Under the pieces are notes generated by a model that saw only the letters and a program-made list of their open reading frames with translations, made no database searches and was not told where the DNA came from. From positions 1-64,000 of the forward strand of contig LUCM01010123.1 of the NCBI GenBank assembly GCA_008360955.1: DNA of 64,000 nt. Direction: 5' to 3'. The DNA is from Fasciolopsis buskii (taxonomy: Eukaryota > Platyhelminthes > Trematoda > Plagiorchiida > Fasciolidae). Below, piece after piece: positions 13,101-23,120 of this stretch. How positions within the stretch are numbered: position 1 is the first letter of the stretch; the number at the start of each line of letters is the position of its first letter. A program made the translations under genes and the position numbers.

Positions 13101-16100
13101 GAACAGTAACGATCGTGTTATCATTTTTTATCGAATCAGAATGATTGAAAGTGTGCGTTTGCACAGTAAGACTGTGTCCGTGTGTTGGCTACAGCAGCAT
13201 TCTTATCTTAATCCCACGATGTAGGTACATCCCGTGTTCTCCTTGGATATTCACTCTTTTTTATAGAAAGATGTGACCTTGGGGAAAAGACAGTGGTCAT
13301 TGGGGATGTCCTTGCTGTTTGACGCTGAAGGATGATAATACACGGTTGTAGGCTCCGCTTCCTGAGTAACACTGTCGTCGGCGAACTCCAGGTCACTGAC
13401 CCAGCATTCATGGTGAAGTTTTATTTCTCGGTCGTCGTTGAGAGGACAACGCGTTATCTTTGACCTCTTTGAATAGAGTCAGTGTCAGCCGACAACGTCA
13501 AGGAAAACCATAATAAAAAGGGACTCTGGGGCTTCTTCGCCATCGGTATAAATGTGCGCCTATGTTAGCGAGCAGTATGTCCCACAGTCTAACATACGTA
13601 TCCGGCATCCTATTGCTTCGGAGTTTGTTCCGGAGTGACTGCCTGTCATCGGAGTCGAATGCTTCTCGGAAGTCGATGGAACACGCTGTGGTAGACTGCT
13701 GGTGCTTCCACTGCTCGGCGTAGTGTGAAAATCTGGTTACCTGGTCATCTTCCTCGACGAGAGCCACACTGGGTATAGGGTGTTCATACATCCCAAAAAG
13801 CAACAAAACTATTTAGCAAAACGGTTGGAAATAGGTTTGCTTCTATATCGATGAATCTGATACCTCTGCAGTTCGCACATATAGTCTTGTCGCCCTTATT
13901 TGGCATAGCGAGAAGTTTCGATGTCCCAGATTCAAGGCACAACTTAGGTAATGGACTCAGCAGAGTTGGTAAAGAAGATTGAAAGCCCTCTGGTTGGATC
14001 GGAATTAAACTAATGCCACGATGATAGCTTCAGTTGTCCCGTGTACCTTTATTGAAAATGGGTACAATCAGTAACTCGCCCCACGATAACGGAATACTAC
14101 CCTCGTTCCAAATATTACGAATCAAGGGGGTAAGGGATTACTCAGAGCTTCTCCACCCAATTTGAAAAGAATTGAGTGGGGAAGGTCATCGGGACCGACC
14201 GCTGTTCCCCTGTTCAGAAGCCGAATATTCGACTCTACTTCCACTTGTTTTGGAGAATCAAGGAACGCCTCCCAAGGATTGGCAGCTGCAGACGCTAACC
14301 TAATTACGTTAGCTTGCGGTCAGCTAAACTGATCCTGGAAGTGCGCAGCTGAACGTCCCAGCCTTTGTTGTCTACCATGGATCAGCTCTCCATTTCTATC
14401 GCACACGACTTCACTAGCCGAAATTCGCCGCCCACCGCTGTCGCGTATAGGTTTAAACAGTCTCTGACTGTTACCTAAAATGGCCGCTACTTCCATCTCT
14501 TCGGCGACCCTAACCCACCATTTTTCGAGATCATTCTTATGGCTTATCGTCAATGACGTTGCAACTGTTGACGCGTCTTATTCAGTTCCTTGCAGTTAGG
14601 GAGCTGGCATTTTTGGTCCACTAGACCCAGAGACCCTTGTGAGATCCAGTGTCTTTGATGAACGCTAGATCTAGGACCACAGACGAAACCTGCTGCGAAA
14701 CGCATAGCCTGCTTGATTTGATTCTACCGCTAGTCTGCATTGCTGCTCGTCGAAGATTTCAGATCCTGGGATAGTTTACGCTCATAGCTGTTGCGAACAG
14801 CCGATTTACAGAGACGTTCGACAGCCAATCGGGCTTGTAGTTTGTGTCGATGGCCGTTAAGCTGAAGCAGAAATTGCATTCGAATTAACGCATGGTCTGA
14901 TTCGACGTACGTGGTCCAGTACGATGCACATTTTCGGATAGAACTGTCCCAGGGGTAGCTTACTCAAATATAGTTGATGTGACTCAGACTGCTTGTCAGT
15001 TTAGAGCGCCATGTTGCTATGTGACGCGATTTGTGTCGATAATTCGTGCCAGGAACTAATAAATGATTGTCCGTACAAAGTTTTCTAACGTGTGCATTAA
15101 GATCACCTGCTCCCACCGGAGTTTCGGAGCCTTTGCTCTTCCGAACGAGAGTGATTAGTTTGTGTTAAAATTCATCTTTTTGCGTGTCGACATTGCAGTC
15201 TGTTGGGGCGTGTGCCGAGATAACAAATAAACTGCGCTTAACACTTTTATCCTTCCGGACGCCGACTGATCCCTGCAGTCTCATGGCACACAAGCGACTG
15301 TTGACTGGGATCCATTCTAGAAGGACTGCTTTAGCATTCTCACTTAAGACTATTCCTACACCACGTTGATCCACAGCTTGAGCTACTTTTTTTCCCTAAG
15401 TGTGCACGAGATATCCTGACGAGACATTAGGTGTAGGTAGTTGACTTATTCTACTCGAATCCTGAATTCGTGTTTCACTCATGCAGCAGACATCAATCGA
15501 AAGTGAGTCCACTCTCAGAACACGCTCGTTGGCCAATCTACATTAAATTGCGTCCGTTAAGCGAACCGAAATTCAGAGGCTGACGAGGCTTGAGAAAATG
15601 TGAGCTGGCGGATGGAAAGCCACTTACTGCACTATTTGACAGTATGGCGCATGTTTTCAGTGATTTGGTTGGGACAGTAAAAGCAGGTTGAATAAGATTG
15701 GCTGCCGATTTCAGGCGGTCTGTATAGGTGCCGCCGTTGTTGAGTTTCATGCTGTCAAATATTCCTTTCATTCTGCGTTACTTCTGGCTTGTGATTCTGG
15801 CATTTTTCTTTCAACATTGATTTATAATTTGAAATATCGGTCAAATTCAGAGCATATTAGTGGAACTTTGATTGACTATCTTTGTGAACCATTTAATTGG
15901 GCATGCCCCGAGGGGCATGACAGTGTGCAAACTCATAAACGCTACTCTTGTTAGATATTTTTTAAAGTCGAAAACGTGGATGTTTCTTGAGGTTATCGTG
16001 TCTTGTTTCTTTAACAATACGTATGCTCTTCACTTATTTCTGTTTTGGTCCGAAATGTGGTATAGGGCACTTCTTTATTGTAGTCATTACTGAATCGGGC

Positions 16101-16526
16101 ACCCCAACTCTTGAGGAGATGGTTTCTGCGAGAGGGTCATCACTAAACATCGCAAGAGCGTATATTTATATTATCGTAAACGGTCCGCCTTTTCGTGCAG
16201 GTATTAAAAGATAGGTGACACACTAGGTGCAGTTTTACGCATATTACTGTTCACCTCCCTAATCTACGGTTCCCATTGCTTTTGGTTTTATTCTGACTCG
16301 GGCATCCGTTATTTCGCGGTAGTCGTCGAACGGAGACCCCTATCAGTGGAATCCGAAAAATCTGACCTCGTCGGGTGTAATGCAGAGCAGTCTGTGGGAA
16401 GTGGCCAGTTTGCAGCATCACTATGCATTCGAGGTGGCTCACTTAGCACATCAAATTTGTCATCCAAAACCGAATGATCCTTTAGATTCCACTACTCCTG
16501 AGGAGTTGATAAAAGTGCAAGAAAAG
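4018..16526 (+). CDS. NOC4L: Nucleolar complex protein 4-like (NOC4L), partial, six exons
   Basis: Exons: 4018-4173, 4941-5034, 5146-5231, 8205-8533, 10564-10777, 16386-16526. All have GT-AG borders, and the phases close at every join (0, 1+2, 0, 2+1, 0). The 1020 bases give 340 codons without a stop. The product follows human NOC4L in order: a region like its YLDYDDTRYH part, then W/F-rich helices, then NYPRLFPRLYELLDES (human NLEYPDFYRKLYGLLDPS), then HIVAAFLKRLSQLAL (human YLVAAFAKRLARLAL), CSVLVHRKG (human CRVLVHRPH) and SSLWEVASLQHHY (human SSLWELQALQRHY). NOC4 family proteins (CBF/Mak21) act in the nucleolus, with NOP14 and relatives, in 40S subunit maturation. The N-terminal ~150 residues were not found. 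The last residues may be at 21916-22011. Introns hold several LINE pieces. Family assignment is firm; the exact 5' edge of the 8205 exon is less so. Confidence 0.88.
4941..5034 (+). CDS. NOC4L: NOC4L exon b
   Basis: 94 bases after acceptor TCACATGTAG, ending GAA C/GTGAGC. It starts PAAFYENSLLVM, which matches human PPAFWNNAFTLL. The single leftover base combines with GT of the next exon to give Arg. Confidence 0.8.
5146..5231 (+). CDS. NOC4L: NOC4L exon c
   Basis: 86 bases after TACTTTCAG, ending CAT/GTAAGT. LRHEFTQVWLCFFQAH corresponds to human LKEHRRVFQAMWLSFLKHK. It ends in phase 0 and runs directly into the VPDRQ start of the next exon (human LPLSL). Confidence 0.82.
5232..8204. other. 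NOC4L intron with a broken minus-strand coding-like stretch and a SINE scrap
   Basis: No plus-strand exon was needed or seen. A frameshifted minus-strand coding-like stretch occupies about 5770-6370 and has its own entry. Bases about 7908-7975 resemble the 3' half of the SINE at 28.9-29.2 kb (CAGTGCTTCCATG core). The rest shows nothing recognisable. Confidence 0.4.
5770..6370 (-). pseudogene. Degenerate minus-strand coding-like stretch
   Basis: Read on the minus strand, the frames hand over to each other about four times. A Lys/Pro-rich start (MGKPTAKRGKRGEPSPKDQ) is followed by an acidic helix-like part (HSEELMDKSRKEIESVELI), then STECDTVIGIQEEM, then RSVARKKTMGGVVGKRMDW. Each segment is hydrophilic and protein-like, but stops and frame changes separate them. 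I do not recognise it. ORF1 of a LINE or a processed pseudogene are both possible. Confidence 0.3.
8205..8533 (+). CDS. NOC4L: NOC4L exon d
   Basis: 329 bases; acceptor TTTGATTCCTAG, donor CT/GTTAGT. It holds the most conserved stretch seen: DYIIPIFDPSG, a short insert rich in Ser/Pro, then NYPRLFPRLYELLDES and VERFLVDLDMCLSS. An alternative acceptor at TTCCAG (exon start 8213) would drop three residues and break the phase with the previous exon, so 8205 is preferred. Confidence 0.85.
8534..9017. other. Start of NOC4L intron d, no gene seen
   Basis: Short A/T-rich intronic sequence without a recognisable element, up to the 3' end of LINE B. Confidence 0.3.
9018..9575 (-). mobile_element. LINE B: 3' end copy, minus strand
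   Basis: The reverse complement of about 9018-9535 matches LINE C 12820-13340 and LINE A 2960-3450 at high identity: the LRDWDPKDPST / LETLQDM tail and the same 3' UTR. Weaker similarity reaches about 9575. Only the last part of the element is present, as in a typical 5'-truncated insertion. The 3' end shared with LINE C is GACGCTGAAGGATGA, after which the copies diverge. Confidence 0.8.
9830..10260 (+). mobile_element. LINE E: decayed reverse transcriptase fragment
   Basis: Plus-strand frames show KDWCESVAVPIYKKGNKFSCENR near 9883-9950 in broken pieces, and LDLKTSFDSVDWAV near 10150-10190. These are the classic LINE RT motifs (VPIFKKG... and the catalytic D-L-x-x-A-F-D-S-V-D of motif A, here with Ser for Ala). 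Stops and frameshifts separate them. It lies directly behind the inverted LINE B. Confidence 0.6.
10275..10310. repeat. (TA)n microsatellite with TG interruptions
   Basis: Alternating TA runs broken by TATG units at the end of the LINE E remnant. Confidence 0.9.
10564..10777 (+). CDS. NOC4L: NOC4L exon e
   Basis: 214 bases after the strong acceptor TTTTTTTCCTGTTTGCAG; donor CACACG/GTACGT. The first base completes a Leu codon with the previous exon, giving LSSLHLAAHIVAAFLKR against human LSSSHLPAYLVAAFAKR. It ends with a Lys/Arg-rich linker and an acidic DE(Q)-containing tail before the SSLW motif. Confidence 0.85.
10778..12149. other. NOC4L intron, no gene seen
   Basis: No exon or clear element. 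Low-grade minus-strand LINE similarity (the further 3' end of LINE D) may persist below 12150 but could not be traced. Confidence 0.25.
12150..12711 (-). mobile_element. LINE D, distal part (after nested LINE C)
   Basis: On the minus strand, bases about 12711-12200 encode RIFRKAKTVGLEAN and, further on, LMYACKTWPLILRDIK. These are the segments expected after the FADD motif of a LINE reverse transcriptase. Stops and frameshifts are present. The segment continues the LINE D copy that breaks off at about 13341. The two halves are separated by the plus-strand LINE C, so this is most simply one element with a nested insertion. Confidence 0.65.
12712..13340 (+). mobile_element. LINE C: 5'-truncated insertion inside LINE D
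   Basis: Similarity to LINE A starts near 12712 (CGTCGGTTGGAGG) and includes FHHRCLRSIAKIGWSDR and the GHVSRMANNRPPFRDLF ... LETLQDM tail (open from 12867 to 13109), then the shared 3' UTR to about 13335. The copy is cleaner than LINE A. It inserted in the opposite orientation between the FADD motif and the KTVGLEAN segment of LINE D. No clear target-site duplication was seen by eye. Confidence 0.8.
13341..15620 (-). mobile_element. LINE D, proximal part: endonuclease and reverse transcriptase
   Basis: Minus strand, 5' to 3': an endonuclease segment at 15374-15165 (GVGIVLSENAKAVLLEWIPV, then SAHAPTDCN), the EN end near 15120-14900 (AGDLNAHV, SDHALIRMQ), a linker at 14553-14320 ending HFQDQFS, RT at 13806-13498 (DFREAFDS motif A) and the RT motif C LEFADDSV near 13369-13393. 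Several frameshifts and stops disable it. Motif C itself still has both Asp residues. The 5' 240 bases are nearly identical to the window start, so this family was active fairly recently. The clade was not resolved. Confidence 0.85.
16386..16526 (+). CDS. NOC4L: NOC4L exon f
   Basis: 47 codons, phase 0 at both ends; acceptor GGGTGTAATGCAG, donor AAAAG/GTTTGT. SSLWEVASLQHHYAFEV matches human SSLWELQALQRHYHPEV, followed by a Pro-rich stretch and TTPEELIKVQEK. The family needs only some 20-40 more residues after this point. Confidence 0.85.
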
Positions 16527-18601
16527 GTTTGTTTAGCAATTTCTCTCATGCTTTTTCCTCGTTATCTCTGATGTTGCGTCTTTTTTTGACGAGCTTGTAG
16601 TAGATATTAACTCCCTGTCGCTGTTTGGATTTTTTTGTTTCCTTGGCTCTGCTTTATTTGACTTGCTGTTAGCAGGTTGTTCTGTGTATTAACCTTACTG
16701 TATATGGGTGCGGTGCACGAAACATGTATTCCGCTAATTCTTTTTGTATTTGGACCAACTTTTATACATAGTTTTTTTGCATTTTAGTCAAAAAATGCCG
16801 CGCTCGTTGTACGAGAGATCAAAATCACTCAGAAAATAATATGAGTAGCTGTAGAAGGCTGCCGAGATATTCCATTGAGGTGCCCTTCCGATTTGTAAGG
16901 ATACGTCCTACTTAGGGCGCTCTCGAGTTTCAACAACTGTTAGCTTGGGAGAGTAACGAACAGAACGTGAAACGCGTTGGCGCTAGATTGTTATGATATT
17001 GTCTGCAAACTTTTGACGGGGAAACAGAAATGAAAACCCAGAGGAAGACATTGATGACAATTGGGTGATTTTGTTCTGTCCAAAACTTAAGTGTAGTGAT
17101 TACTCTCGAATCCTCTTGCAAAAGTTGGAGATGTGAAATGGCCACTTGCAAGTTCTTTCGGCAGTAACTCTTATGTATATTTAGCATTTTCTATCCTAGT
17201 AATTGACTCTGTGTTAATGATTGACGTTTCTGGTGAATGTACAGATGAGATCTGTTTAAATTTAAAGTAGATCAAACAATAACGTTGCTAAATAGATACT
17301 CGTTGCAAATCCTCATTCACAGGAATGACCGAAATGATTGCAAAATTATCGGGTAAAACAGCAAGGGAAATTAATTGATAGGCTGACGATTTACGTGGCA
17401 AATAAGCAAGTGGAGAGGACATTTCCCTGGAACACTTCCGTATCGTTGATCGACAAATTGATTTTTTCCTTCTCTGTCTCCACCACTGAATTCCGTTAGA
17501 GAGATCATTAGACGGACTTGGTGCAACCCAGTAATTCCAGGTTGCGGGAAGGACCGTGGAATTAAAATGAATGCGAATGAATAGTCTGGGAAAGCTCAGT
17601 ATATAGATTTCGTCGGTGCATCTAAAGATTAATGTAATTACTGAATAAGAGAGGATGGGACATCGAAAGCAGACCAGTCAGGTATGTAGTCAAATTCATT
17701 TTGGTTCAGCTTTCACAACCACATCTTGCACCAATGTGCTCTGCTTGAGTGACAAAGGAAAGAGAAACTGAAAAATCAACTACAAGTTAATTAGTTAAAG
17801 AACTACGAGGAAGAGGCTTGGATTGCAATAACGAGGCTGATTGCGTCCTCATCTATTGTGTCCAATCCTCGCTTGGAAGGATCTAGTGTGTCCTACTTCG
17901 ATAGTCCTACCGGCCCAGTATAAGCTAGTTTTCACACCTTTTTGTCAAGTCACCAAGTGACCACCTCGACCGGTCGTCAAACCACTACTTGGCTCGAAGA
18001 ACGGCTTACAGTCAGACAGACGGGTTATGGGCATGCTCAAAATATATCGCAGTCAGCGTAATCTACTTGAACTCAGTGCGTCTCCCAAAGATTGAACCCT
18101 GAGGCTCAAAACGTAACATCTCTCTGAGTTACAGAGCAAATTCTCCCACCGCAATGGACCGATGACACGAACACGGACAGCCCTCGCAAATCTTCCGTTC
18201 AAAATGGCCCTGTTTTTGAATCGAACTTACTGTGCGTGCTCGACGTTTGATTGATAACTGAGTGTCAGGCCGAGACCTAACATAACTGTTAACAAATTTG
18301 AGGGTCCTAATAGAAATTCATAGAAAAACATGAACGTTCAATAGGACATGGTCTGCTGGTTTGGCCGTAACGCAAAACCATTCGCCTAGTAAGTACAGTT
18401 ACAAGGGTTAGTGATCAAGAAGACAGAGATTGATTTGCACCGCTCGGGGTCAGGTGATAAACCTAATAATCTGGCACGGTGTACATCTTCACCACAATTC
18501 TCTTTACCGAATAAGTGTCATTAGACCCATGGCTAAGGTGGCCAATCCTGAGAGAAGCAGAAAAAAATGCAGCGTCCATACATATGCTGTCTTCTATGCA
18601 G
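16527..18601. other. Intron or downstream region, no gene seen
   Basis: No convincing exon continues NOC4L here on the plus strand. No retroelement motif was recognised. Confidence 0.3.
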
Positions 18602-19770
18602 CATATCCACGGCGCATGGATTCTACTCGGTTGCCCATACCGTAGTTGGGAGTGGATTCAAAGGAAACTGCTGAGCCTTTGATCAACAGATCTAATACGC
18701 ACAGAAAGTGGATCATCTTGTTACTCACGGAGAACCAGTAGCCGATTGCTTAGTTCTTGTGCCCTTCGGATGGGGCTAGGCATCCTGGGTGTCTAGTATG
18801 TCCCTTGGCTACGGATGCTGGTAATCATAGAGCCGTATGGTTCGCACAACGCCCATGACTGGTTTGGAGTAAGGGTTTAGCCATCTCCCCTGAATCGGCT
18901 ACCAAAGATCAGTGTTTCCGATAAAGATTGCTGGGCATTTGACTTCATACTCTTCCGTGAGAGGGCACTTTAATGCATCCCTCAGCTACGGAACACCGAT
19001 TTGTAAAGAGCGCTTAGAAGGTGCTTTATACTGTTGCATGCAGAAGGTATATCTTTGGATTTCTTTTAATTATTTTCATTTGATGAGAAGGTTTCAGGTG
19101 ACACTGAGTAATTAGTTTTGCTTATTGGGCATGTAATAACTCCAAACTTTCCGTACTAAGGATGATTTGTCACTGCCCAGTTCTATTTTCGTTGAGGACT
19201 CCGTTTCGTACCATTCTTTGTAACTATTAAGTGTAATGGATATGAAGCTATATTTCCACTACTCTTCATTTTATTGAACTAATCTTATCCTCCAATGATT
19301 TCCCTTGTTTAGATATTTCCATCTTTTCAATCTTTTCCTAGTTGATCATGGAGTCCTCCAAATCGGCTCAGAACAATCTACGTGTGTTGACTCAATCCAA
19401 TTATGAGTTGCCCCAACTCGATGCTATGGTCGGCTGGGTTGATGATTTGGGTCCGGGATCGGTCTCCTAGGATTACAAGGGAGGTCGTTTTTTTCCTGCA
19501 CATTTCAAATAAATTTTCTGATTCTGCCTCATATTTGTCCTTTTAACCGAATCAAGTTTGTATTTGCCGGGTTTTCCCATTGAAATCCTGTAATCCTTCG
19601 GCTTTGGTTTGTCGTCGATGAAATTTTATCTCCTTTTCCGTCAAACATACAACTAATATATATAGTTAGGGTAGTATATCCTAGATTTTTTCAATACTCC
19701 ATCTTATGTACATTAGTGCGAATGATTTAAAGTGTGAAACTTCGAATTGTCGAACTCCCCAATTTCTATT
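18602..19770. repeat. Duplicated block, copy 1 (1169 bases)
   Basis: It begins CATATCCACGGCGCATGG and ends CCCCAATTTCTATT. I found no difference from the copy at 20346-21514, 1744 bases downstream. It contains an exon-like stretch at 19342-19470: a pyrimidine-rich acceptor (CTTTTCCTAG), phase 0, 42 codons with ELPQLDAMVGWVDDLGPG, then TAG. This could be an alternative last exon for the gene upstream, but it has no recognised family. Confidence 0.8.
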
Positions 19771-20345
19771 AATCTGCTGTAGTTTTACGTGTTGCGAGAA
19801 GCTATGTGACCGGTTGTCGAGCCGGTCCAGAATCTTTGTACTGTATCAGTAAAAACCCGCTATGCCTTGAAGTGCCTCCCTGAATTTTTTCAATTTGTAT
19901 CACGGCTGTTCGTTCGCAGTTCCTCATTGGGGCTACAGGTGAAAATAAAGCACTGTCAAACTCTCGTATTTTAACGCTGGAATGCGTAAACCATGGAATT
20001 TGATACAAATTTGTCTTGACAGTTCTCCATCCGGTGAGTGAAGCCATGTGACTGCAGGAGGACTATATACAGAATCATCGGTGCTATGATACTGCACTGG
20101 TGATGCCAGCTGGGCTGGTGATGAAACTTTTGCAATCAAATTGTCCAGCTCAGAGAACAAACGAACATCATCCCGTTGAACTTAGGCTACGAGAAAAACC
20201 ATTATTATCTAACCTGCCATATATATATATGTATATATAAGGAAGGAACGTCAGTGTAGTTACGGATTGCATTTCATCAGAGCCATGAACAATATAGAAG
20301 AGATAATGCAACGTTCACCATACGTATGCTGTGTCTGCTATGCAC
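19771..20345. other. Spacer between duplicated blocks
   Basis: About 575 bases found once only. It contains a short (AT)n tract at 20220-20240 and an isolated CTGATGA on the minus strand near 20270, but no gene. Confidence 0.4.
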
Positions 20346-21514
20346 CATATCCACGGCGCATGGATTCTACTCGGTTGCCCATACCGTAGTTGGGAGTGGA
20401 TTCAAAGGAAACTGCTGAGCCTTTGATCAACAGATCTAATACGCACAGAAAGTGGATCATCTTGTTACTCACGGAGAACCAGTAGCCGATTGCTTAGTTC
20501 TTGTGCCCTTCGGATGGGGCTAGGCATCCTGGGTGTCTAGTATGTCCCTTGGCTACGGATGCTGGTAATCATAGAGCCGTATGGTTCGCACAACGCCCAT
20601 GACTGGTTTGGAGTAAGGGTTTAGCCATCTCCCCTGAATCGGCTACCAAAGATCAGTGTTTCCGATAAAGATTGCTGGGCATTTGACTTCATACTCTTCC
20701 GTGAGAGGGCACTTTAATGCATCCCTCAGCTACGGAACACCGATTTGTAAAGAGCGCTTAGAAGGTGCTTTATACTGTTGCATGCAGAAGGTATATCTTT
20801 GGATTTCTTTTAATTATTTTCATTTGATGAGAAGGTTTCAGGTGACACTGAGTAATTAGTTTTGCTTATTGGGCATGTAATAACTCCAAACTTTCCGTAC
20901 TAAGGATGATTTGTCACTGCCCAGTTCTATTTTCGTTGAGGACTCCGTTTCGTACCATTCTTTGTAACTATTAAGTGTAATGGATATGAAGCTATATTTC
21001 CACTACTCTTCATTTTATTGAACTAATCTTATCCTCCAATGATTTCCCTTGTTTAGATATTTCCATCTTTTCAATCTTTTCCTAGTTGATCATGGAGTCC
21101 TCCAAATCGGCTCAGAACAATCTACGTGTGTTGACTCAATCCAATTATGAGTTGCCCCAACTCGATGCTATGGTCGGCTGGGTTGATGATTTGGGTCCGG
21201 GATCGGTCTCCTAGGATTACAAGGGAGGTCGTTTTTTTCCTGCACATTTCAAATAAATTTTCTGATTCTGCCTCATATTTGTCCTTTTAACCGAATCAAG
21301 TTTGTATTTGCCGGGTTTTCCCATTGAAATCCTGTAATCCTTCGGCTTTGGTTTGTCGTCGATGAAATTTTATCTCCTTTTCCGTCAAACATACAACTAA
21401 TATATATAGTTAGGGTAGTATATCCTAGATTTTTTCAATACTCCATCTTATGTACATTAGTGCGAATGATTTAAAGTGTGAAACTTCGAATTGTCGAACT
21501 CCCCAATTTCTATT
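20346..21514. repeat. Duplicated block, copy 2 (1169 bases), ends at the N
   Basis: Same sequence as 18602-19770, including the exon-like stretch (here 21086-21214). It stops exactly one base before the N at 21515. Confidence 0.85.
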
Positions 21515-21515
21515 N
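21515..21515. other. Single ambiguous base / assembly gap
   Basis: The only N in the window. A repeat copy ends immediately before it and another starts immediately after it, which is what a collapsed or wrongly closed gap looks like. Confidence 0.9.
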
Positions 21516-21848
21516 CATATCCACGGCGCATGGATTCTACTCGGTTGCCCATACCGTAGTTGGGAGTGGATTCAAAGGAAACTGCTGAGCCTTTGATCAA
21601 CAGATCTAATACGCACAGAAAGTGGATCATCTTGTTACTCACGGAGAACCAGTAGCCGATTGCTTAGTTCTTGTGCCCTTCGGATGGGGCTAGGCATCCT
21701 GGGTGTCTAGTATGTCCCTTGGCTACGGATGCTGGTAATCATAGAGCCGTATGGTTCGCACAACGCCCATGACTGGTTTGGAGTAAGGGTTTAGCCATCT
21801 CCCCTGAATCGGCTACCAAAGATCAGTGTTTCCGACAAAGATTGCTGA
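21516..21848. repeat. Duplicated block, copy 3 (partial, ~333 bases)
   Basis: It starts with the same CATATCCACGG as copies 1 and 2 and follows them with one substitution near 21836 (GACAAAG for GATAAAG). It leaves them after GATTGCTG at about 21848. Confidence 0.85.
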
Positions 21849-21915
21849 TGATGAAAACGCCTTTGCCAAGCGATGGCAGATACTGAGGTCTCGTCACATA
21901 CTTACCATTTTGTAG

Positions 21916-22011
21916 CATTTCGAAGTGCCCTTCGGGGATTTTGCTGACTGGCATCCGGAGCCGCCCGGTTTTTATCATATTAAAGTGCTAGACAATAGCA
22001 TCCGTCATTGA
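21916..22011 (+). CDS. Possible last NOC4L exon
   Basis: Acceptor TACCATTTTGTAG, then 31 codons in phase 0 and TGA at 22009-22011. It begins HFEVPFGDFADWHPEPP. Exon f (16386-16526) also ends in phase 0, so the two would join in frame. NOC4L proteins close with a short segment around a P-L-x-F-x-x-P motif (human PVPLEFIPAQG), which the FEVP of this exon could match. The evidence is thin: short, low conservation, and the N-marked repeat lies between. Without it the NOC4L end is unknown. Confidence 0.4.
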   Translation, partial: HFEVPFGDFADWHPEPPGFYHIKVLDNSIRH

Positions 22012-23120
22012 GAGCATATATAAATGGTGTATCTGAATGCGTTCACTGTTTTTTTGGATGTCATTGTCTCCTAACCTTCTGTTGCGCGCGGTGACATCTT
22101 AATCCACGAGAATCCCCGGGCGTAGATGAAAACGTTCAGTGGAGGTTAATTGGGGTTTGGGATAGGTTGATTTTTTAGTAGCGGAATTTTCCTTCTTAAT
22201 TTTATGGAGTCGCGTTCAGCCGCCATATAATGTGTGAAAATTAAAAAACTGTCTGGGAGTGATTGAAGAGGTGGTTCACTTTGTTGTGTTCTACTTATGG
22301 GCATCTGTCTATCGGAGATTGCGTTTGTGATGGAATCAATGATAAGACAACGTTCCTGTCACCATGGGTTATTTTTTTCTCGGCACAAGCAGTTTTCTGT
22401 TGAGTCTCCGCTTGGTCCATCAAAGAAAGGCAGCGATCAGATTCGATGAAAATCATTTTCAGTTAAACTACTGAAAGTAATCTTAGTAGTCAAGTTAAGG
22501 CGAGTCCAATTCCTTCTACTAATTTCGTGGGGGTTATTTTCGATTGGTGGATGGTCAAATCCAGTCTGTTTTGCCTTTTAATACAACGCGGTTTATCCTC
22601 CAGACGGACAAACTGATACATTAAGGTAGTCATCGTCATGTCATATTTGTCTGTTCCTCTGTTCGTAGCAAAGATGCATTGGATTGTGTGTACTCATGAA
22701 CCCAGTCTTTATGCGGATTTATAGTAATTTGTTCGGGAGTCCAAACTTGTCCCGACTTGGTTAACCGGCGCGAAAATAGTGAGAACCATGTTACGTGGGT
22801 AAAAGAGTTGATAGTTGGATTTATGTTTTTAATTTGTGGAGAAATGAATCAAAGTGGCAGGTTGTAAACTTCCGATTGTTGTCCTGCAATATTAGACTAT
22901 TTGCATAGATTATCTTCCTAAACTTACCTTGTCCTCGGTACCTTAATTCCTGATGTAAAACGTTTTCTCCGGTGTGCATTCAGTAAATGCAGTTCATTAA
23001 CTTTTTTCAACGAAAGCACAGTTTGTATCCAAATCGACCTCGCTGTATTTCGTCGTGGACAAACCTAGGTAAAATTGCGAACAGTATGTTTAAATACGAT
23101 TTTGTTGTTCCAGACTAACG
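22012..23120. other. No gene seen
   Basis: A/T-rich sequence between the converging genes; nothing recognisable on either strand. Confidence 0.3.

Noticed and set aside
18912..19115. 67-codon open frame, repeated at 20656-20859
   Set aside because: It lies inside the duplicated block, so its two copies are not independent evidence. No motif or splice signal was seen.
20255..20290. CTGATGA on the minus strand next to an (AT)n tract
   Set aside because: No GAAA box follows at a workable distance.
21844..21860. CTGATGATGAAAA, hammerhead-like
   Set aside because: There is no room for stem II between the two core boxes.
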